A stretch of 64,000 bases of DNA, from the NCBI GenBank assembly GCA_951799425.1, contig OX637397.1, positions 16,328,064-16,392,063 on the forward strand, read 5' to 3'. The notes beneath the pieces were generated by a model. The model saw only the letters and a list, made by a program, of their open reading frames with translations, was not told the DNA's origin and did no database searches. This DNA is from Ilex aquifolium (taxonomy: Eukaryota > Streptophyta > Magnoliopsida > Aquifoliales > Aquifoliaceae). Below are positions 44,877 to 55,760 of the stretch, piece by piece. The first letter of the stretch is position 1. Every line of letters begins with the position of its first letter. The position numbers were made by a program, and so were the translations under genes.

Positions 44877-45010
44877 ATATATTTATAATATAAAATATGA
44901 TAGACTTTAATAAATCTATTTGACGGACTCAAATAGACTCATCCAACTAACACCAACATTCCTCTCAAAATTATTCACATTGAGTTACATTGCACTTTGT
45001 TTTCAAACAC
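44877..45010 (-). repeat. Dispersed repeat, copy 2 (partner near 7.75 kb)
   Basis: Reverse complement of the repeat at 7725-7860, sharing TTTTGAGAGGAATGTTGGTG, GATGAGTCTATTTGAGTCCG and GTCTATCATATTTTATATTA. A (GT)n(AT)n microsatellite follows at 45024-45055. Confidence 0.5.
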
Positions 45011-45246
45011 AGATTACCTCTAGCGTGTGTGTGTGTGTGTATATATATATATATTTGAATGAAACTTGCTAAATTTTGAGGTGCATACATATTTGGAGTT
45101 CAATTACCACTTTATAGGTGAAACTTATCCCTTTTCGGTATAACATTATAATCTTTTGGGTTTTTTTTTACTTTTCGATACATTATCGAAAAGTGAACGA
45201 CTGGTATAATTAGTGTTTCCCAAGCCCAAGGTTACTTTCTTTTCTC

Positions 45247-45405
45247 TCTTTTTTTTTTTTTTGTTAGAGGATTTTCAGGCTTGCGTCGACTACTCATGAA
45301 GAATAAGGGTAACTGACCCTTAAGGGGTGTGAGAAATATCAAACCTAATACCTCTTATTTGCAAGAGGGTAAGTTTGACCGTTGGACCACCCAATGCTAC
45401 TTCAC
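45247..45405 (-). repeat. SINE-like element, minus orientation
   Basis: Reverse complemented, it starts near GGGTGGTCCAACGGTCAAAC, with a good box A (TGGTCCAACGG), has a weak box B (AGGTTTGATATTTC) and ends in an A tail of about 14 bases (45249-45262 as T). No target duplication was found. It shares its 3' end with 39755-39905. Confidence 0.5.
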
Positions 45406-45682
45406 TATAATTTCTTCTTTCGAGTAATGTTATGTTTATCAAGTTTCTTATCAAGTTTTTCATCTCAAGTGACATAGTATAATCTTCATCATTGAACATT
45501 AATGGGACCCATGTATTTAATGGTGAAAACTGTGTCACATCATTTAGGATGAAAATTTTAGTAAAAATTTTTAATCAACATTGCATCGGTTGGTTTCCTA
45601 CATATGTTTCCACAGGCAGCTCTCCTCTCCTTCTATGATCATAGCCAATTTACCCTTGACTTTAAAACCTAAATCAAGAGAA

Positions 45683-46042
45683 ATGGAAGTAATTCAGACA
45701 TCCCCATCTATGTTCCCAATCCCACCCCATCTAGCTATTCTGCCACCCAAGATTACCCATGACTCCAAAATCTCACCTCTGACTCCATTCTCAGCCGTTG
45801 CTCCGGCTCGCCTTCTTGGGATCTCTAGGCTCAAAGTACACACAAGTCTTGAAACAATAGAGGAAGAAGAGATTGTAGAAGACTGCTTAGAGACCTCTGA
45901 TGCTTGCAAAGAAGAAACTGCAGACCATTGCTTTGAGTCTTCCATTACCACTACAGCTTCATTTTTGTTAACAAGGTCGACATGTTCATTTGACATGCAA
46001 AAGTCTTTGGCATCTTATGGTCACAACTGCCAGTGTGCTTAA
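45683..46042 (+). CDS. Small uncharacterised plant protein
   Basis: A single open frame of 119 codons, MEVIQTSPSM ... NCQCA. The ATG at 45683 is preferred over an in-frame ATG at 45581, because the broken relative at 37.4 kb keeps similarity through this ATG and the leader before it is pyrimidine-rich non-coding type. Features are a proline-rich N-terminus (PIPPHLAILPPK), a central TPFSAVAPARLLGISRLK, then an acidic SLETIEEEEIVED and SDACKEE. There is no signal peptide or membrane segment. The layout 'VAP..., basic stretch, TIEEEE' faintly parallels the VAPP...TITEEER block of the two minus-strand small genes, which may mean distant relationship or chance. I do not recognise the family. Confidence 0.5.
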   Translation: MEVIQTSPSMFPIPPHLAILPPKITHDSKISPLTPFSAVAPARLLGISRLKVHTSLETIEEEEIVEDCLETSDACKEETADHCFESSITTTASFLLTRSTCSFDMQKSLASYGHNCQCA

Positions 46043-46713
46043 AAATCCACTACTTTTGTGTCACCTTATAGACTAAGGCAGAGGGCTCTTGTCAATAACC
46101 TAGTCTTTTTACATGCCTGGCGAGCATTGCTTTTTATGATCCCGCGATTTAGCCTATTTATATTATATAGAATTCCGATCCGAGTATTGGCCACCTTGAT
46201 ATCTTAATCTCAGAAAGACCAATCTTCCTCGTGTGGGTCAAGTTCCTGTTCACCCTAACTAACTAGGCTTAGCCGAGTTAGTCACTTTGATTCTCTCAAG
46301 ATTCTGTAACCAAGAGATCAAGGAGTCAATTCTTGTTAAAAGCATGACTAGATTATTGATGTCCTCTCTTTGGGGGTTATATTGTTTCTTCTTTTAGACT
46401 TTTTATTCACCCTTCTGTGGGTGCTTTCTCATACGCTGTAAATATATTATGCAAAAGTTGTAATAGTTGATTCCTCATGTAATAACGATCTACCAATTTA
46501 TATAAAAAAAGTTTCAAGTTCACCTTATGTCAAATTTTCTTTTTGTTAGTCTATATACTTTGCTAGTCATGTCATTTGCATTAGAATCACCTTGTTTATA
46601 GCAAATTCTTAGAAGAATCTTGACTTAGTGATGAGCTTAAGAATTTCTAATTCTAATTGTACTTAGGTTTTGAGATAAAATACACGTAATTAAGCCTTGA
46701 AAATTTTCATTAT
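46043..46713. other. 3' flank of the small gene, otherwise nothing seen
   Basis: AT-rich, with no frame of interest. AATAAA-like signals are too common here to choose one. Confidence 0.4.
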
Positions 46714-47105
46714 AATACAAAAGACAAGATCATTAATTGACTTTCATGCTGGACCATCTGTTTGTGCACAGGAGGCTCTTGTCTCAGGAGTTTAGAAACA
46801 AGCAGAAATATAGTGACAAAATCATGTGAGTGTGCTTAGACAGTGAGTAGAAGAAGAAGATAACAGACAAAAAAGAAAAAGAAAAAGAAAAAAGAAAGTT
46901 GGTGAAAAAAAGGAGAGTTATGGTAGAATATTTGTGCATGCGAGGTTTTAAGGCAATTTTATTGAATACACATTAGTTAAGAATAATTACATCCATAATA
47001 ATATTGGCCTCCATTCTGCATAGGTGTTAGGTAACGGATTCTCTAAACTCATAAACATATAATACAAAAGACAAGATCATTAATTGACTTTCATGCTGGA
47101 CCATC
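46714..47105 (+). repeat. 45-bp direct repeats flanking about 300 bp
   Basis: An almost exact 45-base stretch starting TAATACAAAAGACAAGATCA and ending GACTTTCATGCTGGACCATC occurs at about 46715-46760 and again at 47061-47105. The second copy ends exactly where the hAT terminus (CAAGGACAGAGCCAGGATTT) begins. The 300 bases between contain an (AAAAAG)n patch. It is too long for a target duplication; a template-switch or gap-repair duplication next to the hAT end fits better. Confidence 0.8.
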
Positions 47106-47229
47106 CAAGGACAGAGCCAGGATTTTTGTTTATCCCGGGCTAAGCTAAGCATTCATATGACTAACAAAATACAAATGTAAACTCATAAACATATATTTAA
47201 TAATAAAAATGTAAACTCATAAACACTTA
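47105..47229 (-). mobile_element. 3' terminus and tail of the TTF-type hAT transposon
   Basis: The outer end CAAGGACAGAGCCAGGATTT fits the CAGGGGCGGAGCCAGGATTT-like terminus of plant TTF-zinc-finger hAT elements. It lies just downstream, in the sense of the gene, of the dimerisation-domain coding sequence. The opposite terminus was not found before the window end. Confidence 0.6.
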
Positions 47230-47541
47230 CTAATGAAATTGGACTCTTAGATCCTTCCTAGAACAAAATACATCTATTATTGAATCTATATCGATTGCTT
47301 CCATTATTTCTCTTTCAATGTAGACAACTAATGAATCAGTCAAATACTCATCTTCCATCTTGTTACGAAGAGTACTTTTGACATGTTTCATGGCTGAAAA
47401 TGCTCTTTTCTGAAGTTGCCGTAGAAACGGGAAGAGTTAAAATAAGACGAATTAACCTATCAATCAAATTGTAGGACTCTGCCTTATTTGTTTCTACTAA
47501 ACCACGACATAATTCTGAAATTGTAGACATACTTTGAAACC
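47230..47541 (-). pseudogene. hAT transposase C-terminal (dimerisation) domain, separated from its body
   Basis: The minus strand reads STISELCRGLVE, LIDRLIRLILTLPVSTATSE and then, after one extra base that shifts the frame, FSAMKHVKSTLRNKM and EDEYLTDSLVVYIE before a stop at 47230. This is the hAT C-terminal dimerisation region of the TTF-zinc-finger / DUF4371 type. It is the downstream end of the gene whose main part lies at 60483-62648; the two were parted by the LTR element inserted between them, as the AAACC duplication shows. Confidence 0.88.
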
Positions 47542-48254
47542 TGATGATACCTGAAATAAACCCCAAACCTGAGCTCAGGAAATGAGCTCAGCTCGGGAGC
47601 TCAGAGAAGAAAAGCAGAGCTCATCCAAACCATAGTCCGAGCTCGTCCAGCCGATACTGGAGCTCCTCCAAACAAGATAATAGGAGAAAAAGGCGAGGAG
47701 ACAACAAGATGACAGAGGACACCTCCGAAGTAGAAGCCAAGCTGGAACCTAGGCACAAAAACCTTAACTAACCAAGATCTTTTCTGAGTAGGTAGGAGGA
47801 TCCCAAGGTAGAAGGCAAAGATTTCGGGATATAGACCGTCAAAGCCAGCCATATGGAGTTCAGGGATTGGAGAGAGAGAGAGGGGGGAAGATCCCTCCAT
47901 TATAGGAGGCAAGATCGGATTAGAGGTAAGCAAGAGGCTATAAAATGGGGGTAGACCCCCCATCAAGGGGGAGATATGGGCAATAGAGCCACAGAGAACC
48001 CTAACGCTCTCCTCACTACATTGTAACACATTTAGCACCATCAATAAGAAGAGAGGAGCTAGAGACTCCCTTCCAGAGTGGACTAACCGAGCTCAGGCCG
48101 GTGAACCACTGTAATTCTGTTGTGTTATCTCCCCTTCCTCAATTCCCCTAAGCATCAACCAGCATTGCTTGACAAGAGCCTTGTAGCTCAGACCACACTC
48201 GTAATTCCACGCATATCTGACTCCTGGTTCATTTTTGGTAGATTTACACTATCA
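47542..48254 (+). repeat. 5' LTR of the Tat-lineage element
   Basis: It runs from TGATGATACCTGAAATAAAC to TTTACACTATCA. A TATA box (CTATAAAATGGG) lies at 47939-47950. The first 100 bases are strikingly rich in GAGCTC / GAGCTCAG words. The copy at 59769-60482 is about 97% identical. Confidence 0.95.
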
Positions 48255-48257
48255 GTT

Positions 48258-48275
48258 TGGCGCCGTCTGTGGGAA
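48258..48275 (+). other. Primer-binding site of the Tat-lineage element
   Basis: TGGCGCCGTCTGTGGGAA begins three bases after the LTR. The first eight bases match the usual plant gypsy primer site. I leave the tRNA unassigned. Confidence 0.8.
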
Positions 48276-48313
48276 CGACAGTTCTTATTACAAATATACT
48301 GATTTCTCAGTAA

Positions 48314-49588
48314 TTGATGGTCTCTACACGAAACATGAGTAAAAATCAGATGAATCCTCCAAGAGTGCAGAACCCCCAAGAGGTCACCAGTGGGAGGCAA
48401 CCGGAAAACCTTCACGATTTCATCCCCACTGATGAAAACAACCCTCCTATGGTGGATCCTCCCCCTAACAACAAACTGGACGCCCTTCGCCTAGTCAATC
48501 AACGCTTGCTTCAACAAAATGAAGAGCTCTTGAAGCTCTTACAAGGTCCTCAGCAGGCGCAACCACCCCGGCGAGGGCCGAATGATCTTCCTCCTAGGGA
48601 ACGGCAGTGCCTTGATCCCCTCAAGGAAGCAAATGAAGGAGGAGAAAGAAGCCAAGCACCCCATCAGCCGCCTAGGAGGGGAATCAATGAAGAAGCACAA
48701 AGCCAAAATGAAGGACTGGATAGGAATGATTTCCTTCCTTTCCAACAGGAAAGAATGGAGCAATATTGGGAACACCGCTTCAAGGATATCTAGCAAGAGC
48801 TCAGCCACATGAGAGAGGCAGTGAAAGTCAAAGCCCCAGTAACGATGGATGCCTTGGTGCAACAAACTGAATCCCCATTCACCCTCGGGGTGCTGCATTT
48901 CCCCCTTCCTCCGAAGTTCAGAGTACCTCAGATAGAGGTCTTTGATGGGACAAAAAACCCTGTGGATCACCTCAACACCTACAAAAACCAAATGGAATTA
49001 CACGGATACCAAGACCCTGTGCGATGCAGGGCCTTCGCCATTACCTTGAAGGGGTCGGCCTTGGCATGGTTCAATAGGCTCCCCCCAGCCTCAATCTCTT
49101 CTTTCAAGGAACTTTCCATTTCCTTTGTATCTCACTTCATTGGAGCTCAGATCTACAAGAAGCCGAGCTACTATTTATTAAATATCAAGCAGAGGCCCGA
49201 GGAGAACCTGCGATCTTATGTGCAGAGGTTCAATTCAGAATCTCTGAAGGTGGACATCCCAGACGAAAATTTTGCCATAACTGTCTTCATTGCAGGATTA
49301 GGAGTGCAGTCAAAGGATCTAATGTTCTCTATATCGAAGAACCCTCAAGCAAGCATGGCTGAGGTGTTAGCCAAGGCAAAAAAGTATATAAATGGGGAAG
49401 AGGCACTCATTTCCAAGGTGGGAAATACATCCTCACGTAAGGAGAAGGAAAAAGAAGAGAAGAAAAGGGACCGAAGTCCCAGGAAAGAAAAGGGGCGAGA
49501 AAGGTCCCCAAGGAGGGATAGAGATGGCTCCCCGAAGAGAAGAGGAAATGTTAGAGACCGCTTGGGCCCCATACAGCCCGAACTATAA
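48314..49588 (+). pseudogene. gag region of the Tat-lineage element
   Basis: Coding blocks at 48314-48793 and 48809-49588. The second carries the retrotransposon gag core: PQIEVFDGTKNPVDHLNTY, GSALAWFNRLPPASISSF, FVSHFIGAQIYKKPSYYL and RPEENLRSYVQRFN. A Lys/Arg/Glu-rich tail follows (near 49430-49550). Near 49715-49800 a CDYHRDHGHHTDDF stretch resembles the knuckle region seen in this lineage. The first block is Gln/Pro-rich. Broken, part of the fossil element. Confidence 0.85.
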
Positions 49589-50008
49589 CCTAGATATGGA
49601 CCTCAGCGATACACCCCACTCACCGCCGCTGTATCCCAAGTTCTGTATGAGGTCCAAAACGAGAAGTTCCTAAAGTGGCCACCTCGGATGAAGGCAGATC
49701 CAGCCAAGAGAGACCCCACGAAGTATTGCGATTACCACAGAGATCATGGTCACCACACTGATGACTTCATTCAACTAAAGAAGGAAATCGAGTTCCTGAT
49801 CCAGCGAGGACAGTTGCGTCGCTTTGTGGCCCATGATAACTAGAACCGAGCTCTTCCACCGCCGCCACCTCAACAGCAGACACCTGCGCCACATCAGCAA
49901 CCTCTAGGCGAGATTAGAGTAATATCTGGAGGATTCGCGGGAGGTGGAGAGTCCAGCTCAGCCAGGAAAGCGTACCTCCGACGAATCAGAGCCGAAGAAG
50001 CTCTTTAA

Positions 50009-51627
50009 GTGCACACTGTATCCAAAGCACCACGCATAGATACAGCTATCACTTTTTCAGATTCTGATTTGGAGGGATGCCAATACCTTCATGATGATCC
50101 ATTGGTGGTACGAGCTGTGGTGGCTAACAGGACCGTTCATCGAGTTCTGATCGATAACGGGAGCTCGACAAACATCATTTTTGCACCTGCATTCGACAAA
50201 ATGGACATAGGAAGGGAAAAACTTGAGTCTGTAAGTACTCACTTGCTGGGATTCTCAGGAGAAAGAGTGCTCCCTCTGGGCTCGATACAACTTGTGCTCA
50301 CCCTAGGTGACCCACCTTGCCAAGCCACCACGACCGTAAAATTCCTAGTGGTGGATGCACCTTCTGCATACAACATCTTGCTTGGAAGGCCATCCCTTAA
50401 TTCTATGAGGGCAATCTCATCTGTCTATCACTTGGTCGTTAAGTTCCCAACAGAAAATGGAATTGGAGTGGTCCGGGGAGACCAGCGTATAGCAAGAGAA
50501 TGCTACATGGCGTCTGTAAAGATGAAAGAGGTTGAGAACATCCAACTGGATGAACTCAACATGAGGGATGAGCTGGAAACAAGACCAATGCCCTCAGAAG
50601 AGCTGGAGCCAATTCAGCTGGACAAGGAACCAGAACACCTCGTTTATATAGGGTCCAAGCTGAGCAGAGAAGTCAAAAGCCTCCTCATCCAGTTCTTGAA
50701 GAAAAATATAGGAGTGTTTGCATGGAAACAAGAAGATATGGAAGGTATCGACCCCTCGATCATCACGCACAAGCTCAGCGTGAATCCTACCTGCAAACCT
50801 ATCAAACAGAAGCGAAGAAGTTTCGCCCCAGAACGCCAAAAAGCGATCAACGAAGAGGTCGGAAAACTCCTCCACGCAAAGGCCATCAGGGAGGTTGACT
50901 ACCCCACATGGCTAGCAAATGTGGTTCTTGTCAAAAAAATCAATGATAAGTGGAGACTGTGCATCGACTTCACTGACCTCAACCGAGCATGCCCAATGAC
51001 AGTTTTCCCTTACCTCGGATCGACTTAATAGTGGATGCCACAGCCGGACACGAACTCCTTAGCTTCATGGACGCCTTCTTAGGTTATAACCAGATCAGGA
51101 TGGATCCCGACGACCGAGAGAAGACCTCCTTTGTGACTGAACAGGGAACATACTGTTAACAGGTCATGCCTTTTGGATTGAAAAACGCTGGAGCCACTTA
51201 CCAAAGGTTGGTGAATAGGATGTTCCAAAAGCAGATAGGTGCATCCATGGAAGTTTACATCGACGACATGTTAGTAAAGTCACTGAAGGCAAAGCTCCAT
51301 ATCGAACACCTAGCTGAATCGTTCCAGATCCTAAAGGAATACAAGATGAAGTTCAACCCTGCGAAGTGTGCATTCGGGGTCTTAGCAGGAAAGTTTCTAG
51401 GTTTTATAGTTAGCAGCCGAGGAATTGAAGCTAACCCAGAGAAGGTTAGGGCGGTATTAGATATGCAGTCACCATCCAACACAAGGGAGGTACAACGTCT
51501 GACAGGTAGAATAGCTGCCCTGAGCCGTTTTGTGTCCAGGTCAGGCGATAAGTGCCAGCCATTCTTCAAATCTCGAAGAAGGCATTCCAGTGGGATACCA
51601 AGTGCGAAGAAGCATTCAAAACCCTGA
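50009..51627 (+). pseudogene. Protease and reverse transcriptase region of the Tat-lineage element
   Basis: The block at 50009-51028 contains the protease neighbourhood (RVLIDNGSSTNIIFAPAF, YNILLGRPSLNSM) and then the linker and RT start (ITHKLSVNPTCKPIKQKRR, LVKKINDKWRLCIDFTDLN). The block at 51166-51627 contains MPFGLKNAGATYQRLVN, the RT catalytic VYIDDMLVKS, and FNPAKCAFGVLAGKFLGF. Order and motifs are typical. A broken fossil. Confidence 0.88.
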
Positions 51628-52949
51628 AAAATTATATGACCTCCCCTCCTGTTTTGGTAAGCCTTTTAGAAGGGGAATTCCTTACTCTCTACCTGGCAGT
51701 TTCAGATTTTTCAACAAGCGCAGCGCTGGTTAGGGAGCGAGACAGAGCTCAGCAACCAGTCTATTACTGCAGCAGAGCTCTGAGGGGGGCAGAGGAGAGA
51801 TATCCAAAGATGGAAAAACTCGTTTTAGCTTTGGTTACAACAGCCAGGAGACTTAGGCCCTATTTCCAGGCTCATACTATCGAGGTTCCAACAGATCAGC
51901 CAATGAAGCAAGTACTGCATAAACCTGAATCTTCTGGAAGGTTGGTTAAGTGGGCCGTAGAGCTCAGTGAGTTTGATATCAGATATAAGCCAAGGACTGC
52001 CATCAAAGGGCAAATTTTGGCGGATTTCATCGTAGAATTCACAGCGGCAGCACCTTTGGAGATCACGGAGCTAGTACCTGACCTCCCCATATGGAGGCTT
52101 TCTGTGGATGGAGCTGCCAATGCTCAGGGGAGTGGTGCAGGTATAATCTTGACCTCTCCAGATGGAATAAATGTCGAATATGCCCTTAGGTTTGGGTTTA
52201 AGGCTTCAAATAACGAAGCTGAGTATGAAGCTGTCATCGCTGGGCTCAATCATGCTCATTCTATGGAAGCAGAACAGTTGGAAGTCTGCAGTGACTCTCA
52301 ACTAGTGGTGAAACATATGGAGGAGTCCTACGAAGCGAGAGGCGAAAAAATGGTCCTTTACCTCAGAAAGGTACGAGAACTAATTAAGAAGTTTGTGCAG
52401 GTAAAGGTCAGACACATTCCCAGGACAGAGAATTCGCGAGCAAATGCGTTGATAAGGTTAGCAACTGCCTCACAAGAGGACTTGGATAGGTTAATACCAG
52501 TGGAGCACCTTCCAGAGCCTTCAGTAAGCATTGAAAAAGAAGAAATGCTACCAATCGTGGCTCAGCCGAGCTGGATGGACCCCATCATAGGGTACCTGCA
52601 GAACGGAACCTTGCCAAACGATGCTGAGGAGGCCTCCAAGCTCAAAACCAGGTCAGCCAGATTCTCTGTGCTCCAAGGAAATCTATACAAACGAGGATTT
52701 TCAGCACCTCTCCTTAAATGCATAGGAGATGAAGACGCCAATTATATACTCAGAGAGGTACATGAGGGAATATGTGGCAATCACATCGGCGCTCGGGCCT
52801 TGGCAGGAAAAACACTAAGGCAGGGATATTATTGGCCGACCATGCTCAAAGATGCCACCGAATTGGTCAAAAGATGCAAGACTTGCCAAGAGCATGCCAA
52901 TATTTCCCATTGTCCACCCGAGCTGCTAACCTCGGTGGTAAGCCCATGA
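51552..52949 (+). pseudogene. Dual RNase H and start of integrase region, Tat-lineage element
   Basis: The first RNase H is the usual gypsy one (LYLAVSDFSTSAALVRE, VYYCSRALRGAEERYPKMEK). A second RNase H-like domain follows (WRLSVDGAANAQGSGAGII, NNEAEYEAVIAGL, VCSDSQLVVKHMEESYEA, HIPRTENSRANALIRLA). Such dual RNase H architecture marks the Tat lineage. The block ends in the integrase zinc-binding region (GNHIGARALAGKTLRQGYYW, CKTCQEHANI). Confidence 0.88.
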
Positions 52950-53741
52950 CCCTTTCAGCAGTGGGGTTTGGACATTCTTGGACCCCTTCCCACCGGTATG
53001 GGACAATGCAAGTTTGCTATCATAGGGGTGGATTACTTCACCAAGTGGGCAGAGATGGAACCTTTGGCAAGAATCATCGAACAAAAAGTCCAAAACTTCG
53101 TTTGAAAATCGATAGTTTGCAGGTTTGGGGTTCCTAGAGCAGTCGTGTCTGACAATGGGAAGCAGTTTGACAACTCAAAATTTAAAAGGTTTTGTGCTGA
53201 GCTCGGGATAAAGAATTATTTCTCAGCTCCTGCACATCCTCAATCCAATGGACAAACAGAGGTCACAATCAGAACCATAAAGACAGCTCTGAAGACCAAA
53301 CTAGAAAACCTAAAAGGCAAGTGGGTGGAGTACATCCCTGAAGTATTGTGGGCCTACAGGACCACCATCAGATCTGCAACTCAGGAAACCCCGTTTGCTT
53401 TGGCCTTTGGAACCGAGGCAGTGGCACCTGTCGAGGTAGGGCTCCAATCACCTAGGGCGGAGTTTGCAGATGCCAAGCACAATGATGAGTCTCTCCTATT
53501 GAACCTCGATCTCTTGGATGAAAAAAGAGACAGAGCTCTGCATCGCGTCCAAATTTACCAAAGGAAAGCTGCAAGATACTACGATAGGAAGGTAAGGCAT
53601 AGAAGTTTCAAGGCTGGAGACTTGGTACTTAGGAGGCTTCTGCTTGCGAAGAAGGATCCCACGCATGGGAAGTTGGGACCCAACTGGGAAGGACCCTATA
53701 TCATATCAAGGATAATCAGACCAGGAAACTACGAGCTGTAA
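52950..53741 (+). pseudogene. Integrase region of the Tat-lineage element
   Basis: The core domain and C-terminus are visible in blocks up to 53741: SDNGKQFDNSKFKRFCAELG, SAPAHPQSNGQTEVT, WAYRTTIRSATQETPFALAF and, near the end, KAGDLVLRRLL and LGPNWEGPYIISRI. These are standard gypsy integrase signatures. Part of the broken element. Confidence 0.88.
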
Positions 53742-53925
53742 ACAGAGGAAGGAAAGATCCTACCTCACTCTTGGAATGTCGAACACCTTAAGAAGTTCTT
53801 TCAGTAAGTTTTCCTTGTAATAGAGCTATTTTCAATAAAAATAAACGAGTCTTTTATTCATCCTCATATGATTTCCAAAGTAAAGGAATGTGCAACAAGT
53901 ACATATGGAACGAGCTCTACAGCTA

Positions 53926-54235
53926 ACGATAAGCTTCTCAGCTTATAAAATTCAAGATGAGCTCTCCAGCTCATATACAAACGATAAGCTTCTCAGCTTA
54001 TAAAATTCAAAATGAGCTCTTCAGTTCATATACAAACGATAAGCTTCTCAGCTGATAAAATTCAAGATGAGCTCTTCCGCTCATATACAAACGATAAGCT
54101 TCTCAGCTTATAAAATTCAAGATGAGCTTTTCAGCTCATATACAAACGATAAGCTTCTCAGCTTATAAAATTCAAGATGAGCTCTTCCGCTCATATACAA
54201 ACGATAAGCTTCTAAGCTCATAAAATTCAAGCTGG
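53926..54235 (+). repeat. 55-bp minisatellite in the Tat-lineage element
   Basis: About 5.6 units with a strict 55-base period start at 53926, 53981, 54036, 54091, 54146 and 54201. Each unit begins ACGATAAGCTTCTCAGCTTA and contains GATGAGCTCT. Units differ by one to three bases. The array lies between integrase and the antisense genes, and its AGCTC-rich words echo those in the LTR. Tandem arrays at this place are known in Retand-type elements. Confidence 0.95.
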
Positions 54236-54670
54236 CCTTTTCTTGGAGACACCAACAGTCTTTCCCCCACAGCCAGTAGTCTTCGTGTGCTGCCCATGCA
54301 CTCAAAGACCCCAATACTGACGAAGACCACGGTGGTTCCTGATTTTCTCCAAACGTTAAAGATCATCTCTCAGCTTCATGTCTAGTACAGTAGATGTCAG
54401 TACAAACATGATCTTCTGTTTTCCATCCACGTTCGTGTTCTGAACGCGAAGAATGTGCTGGAAAAGCTCAGCGCCTAAACTTACAGAATTCAGAATGAGC
54501 TCCTTAGCTCATAAGAGATGAGCCCCTCAGCTCATACATGGACATGCACATTCAAAAAGAAAGATCTAACATTCCAAGAATTCAAGAATACAAGCGTTCA
54601 AGAAAATATAAAGAGAGACATAGTTTGGCATCATTCAAGAAAAGAAAGGGAGTACAAGGAGGTAGAACTC

Positions 54671-55760
54671 CTAATCCTTCTTAAGTTGTGACTTCAGCTC
54701 GGCCACTTCCTTCTTCAGGCGAGCATTCTCCTCCTTCAGCTCATCTCTTTCTTGCTCAGCCTTGTAGAGTGAATCAAGAAGCTTCTGACCTGCTGGAGTA
54801 AGAAAAATAGTGGAAAGAGAGTCGGGTGAGAAAGAGCCATCCCTCTTGCGCTTCTTTGAGCTCGCGCCAGTGTCCCCCTCCTCATTAGAATCCCCTTCCT
54901 CGTCGGATTCAGAGGGAGAAGTCCAGGAATCATAGGGAACGGAGGAAAATTCATATTCGGTTGCCATAGCCCCAAGCAAGTAAAGATTTTCATTCGTCAT
55001 CAACTCAGAAAAAGTCCTGGGCACCACGAGCAGCAGCTCATGAACATTCATCATCTCTGGCAGGTCGAGATTAGGAGGACCTGCACAAACCAGAATGTAA
55101 TGAGAATATGTCTTTGTGAGAAGAAGTTCAAAGAGATCTCGGCTTAATCATACCAGGGTAGGAAAAGCTCTCCCAGGACCGTGGAATCCTGGCATCAGGA
55201 CTGCGTAGCTCGGGAGACCACCAAGACTTCCCGGAAGCAAAAAAGAAGCGTTGGGACCACCCTTCAGGATTAGAAGGAAGGTCCAAAACCAAACGGGGTA
55301 AATCAAACTGCCTCCAATGAAAGAAGCTAAAGCAGGGGGGATTGTCCTCTTCAATCACGAAAAAGTAAAGGAACTCGGCAACCGAAGGTAACCTACCGTT
55401 GCCGTACAAGCGCCAGAAAAGGAAAAAGCTCACCATAGCAGCCCACCCTCGAGGGGAAAGGCGAGAGGGGCACAGGCCATGATAGACAAGAACTCGCCCA
55501 ATAGCCGGATGAATGGGAAGGCGAAGTCCCATGTCCATGGCACCCTCAAAAAAGCAGACTTCCCCTCGAGAAAGATAGTTGCAAGGCTCGTTAGGGGTAG
55601 GAACTCGTAGAGGCAAATCAAGGTCAGGAAAAAACCGTTTCTTGACGGCTACCAAATCAGAAGGTTCCAGGGTCGAAGGAGACAAGTATTGACGTTGCCA
55701 CTTCCATTCGATTCCAAAGGAAGTACGTTCCTTGAACAGAGAAGAAACGGAGGCAGCCAT
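54671..55760 (-). CDS. Antisense ORF 1 of the Tat-lineage element (gypsy-type Transposase_28-like)
   Basis: Two open blocks on the strand opposite to gag-pol: 55760-55128 and about 55080-54671, parted by a short gap that looks like an intron (donor GTATGATT near 55154, acceptor near 55081). The first block holds the 'putative gypsy type transposon' pattern: FFEGAMDMGLRLPIHPAI, HGLCPSRLSPRGWAAMVSFF, FDLPRLVLDLPSNPEGW and FFFASGKSWW. The second block is acidic (ESDEEGDSNEEGD), has a KKRKR nuclear-localisation-like stretch and ends in a predicted coiled coil (EQERDELKEENARLKKEV). Its function is unknown. Antisense extra ORFs are described for this lineage. Part of an old element; treat as a fossil gene. 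Confidence 0.65.

Noticed and set aside
47601-48044. Open frames on the minus strand of both LTRs (also 59828-60273)
   Set aside because: They lie in LTR sequence, are duplicated only because the LTR is, and have no protein family features.
48539-48991. Minus-strand frame of 150 codons opposite gag
   Set aside because: Fully overlaps the gag region of the Tat-lineage element and has no family features; a shadow of gag.
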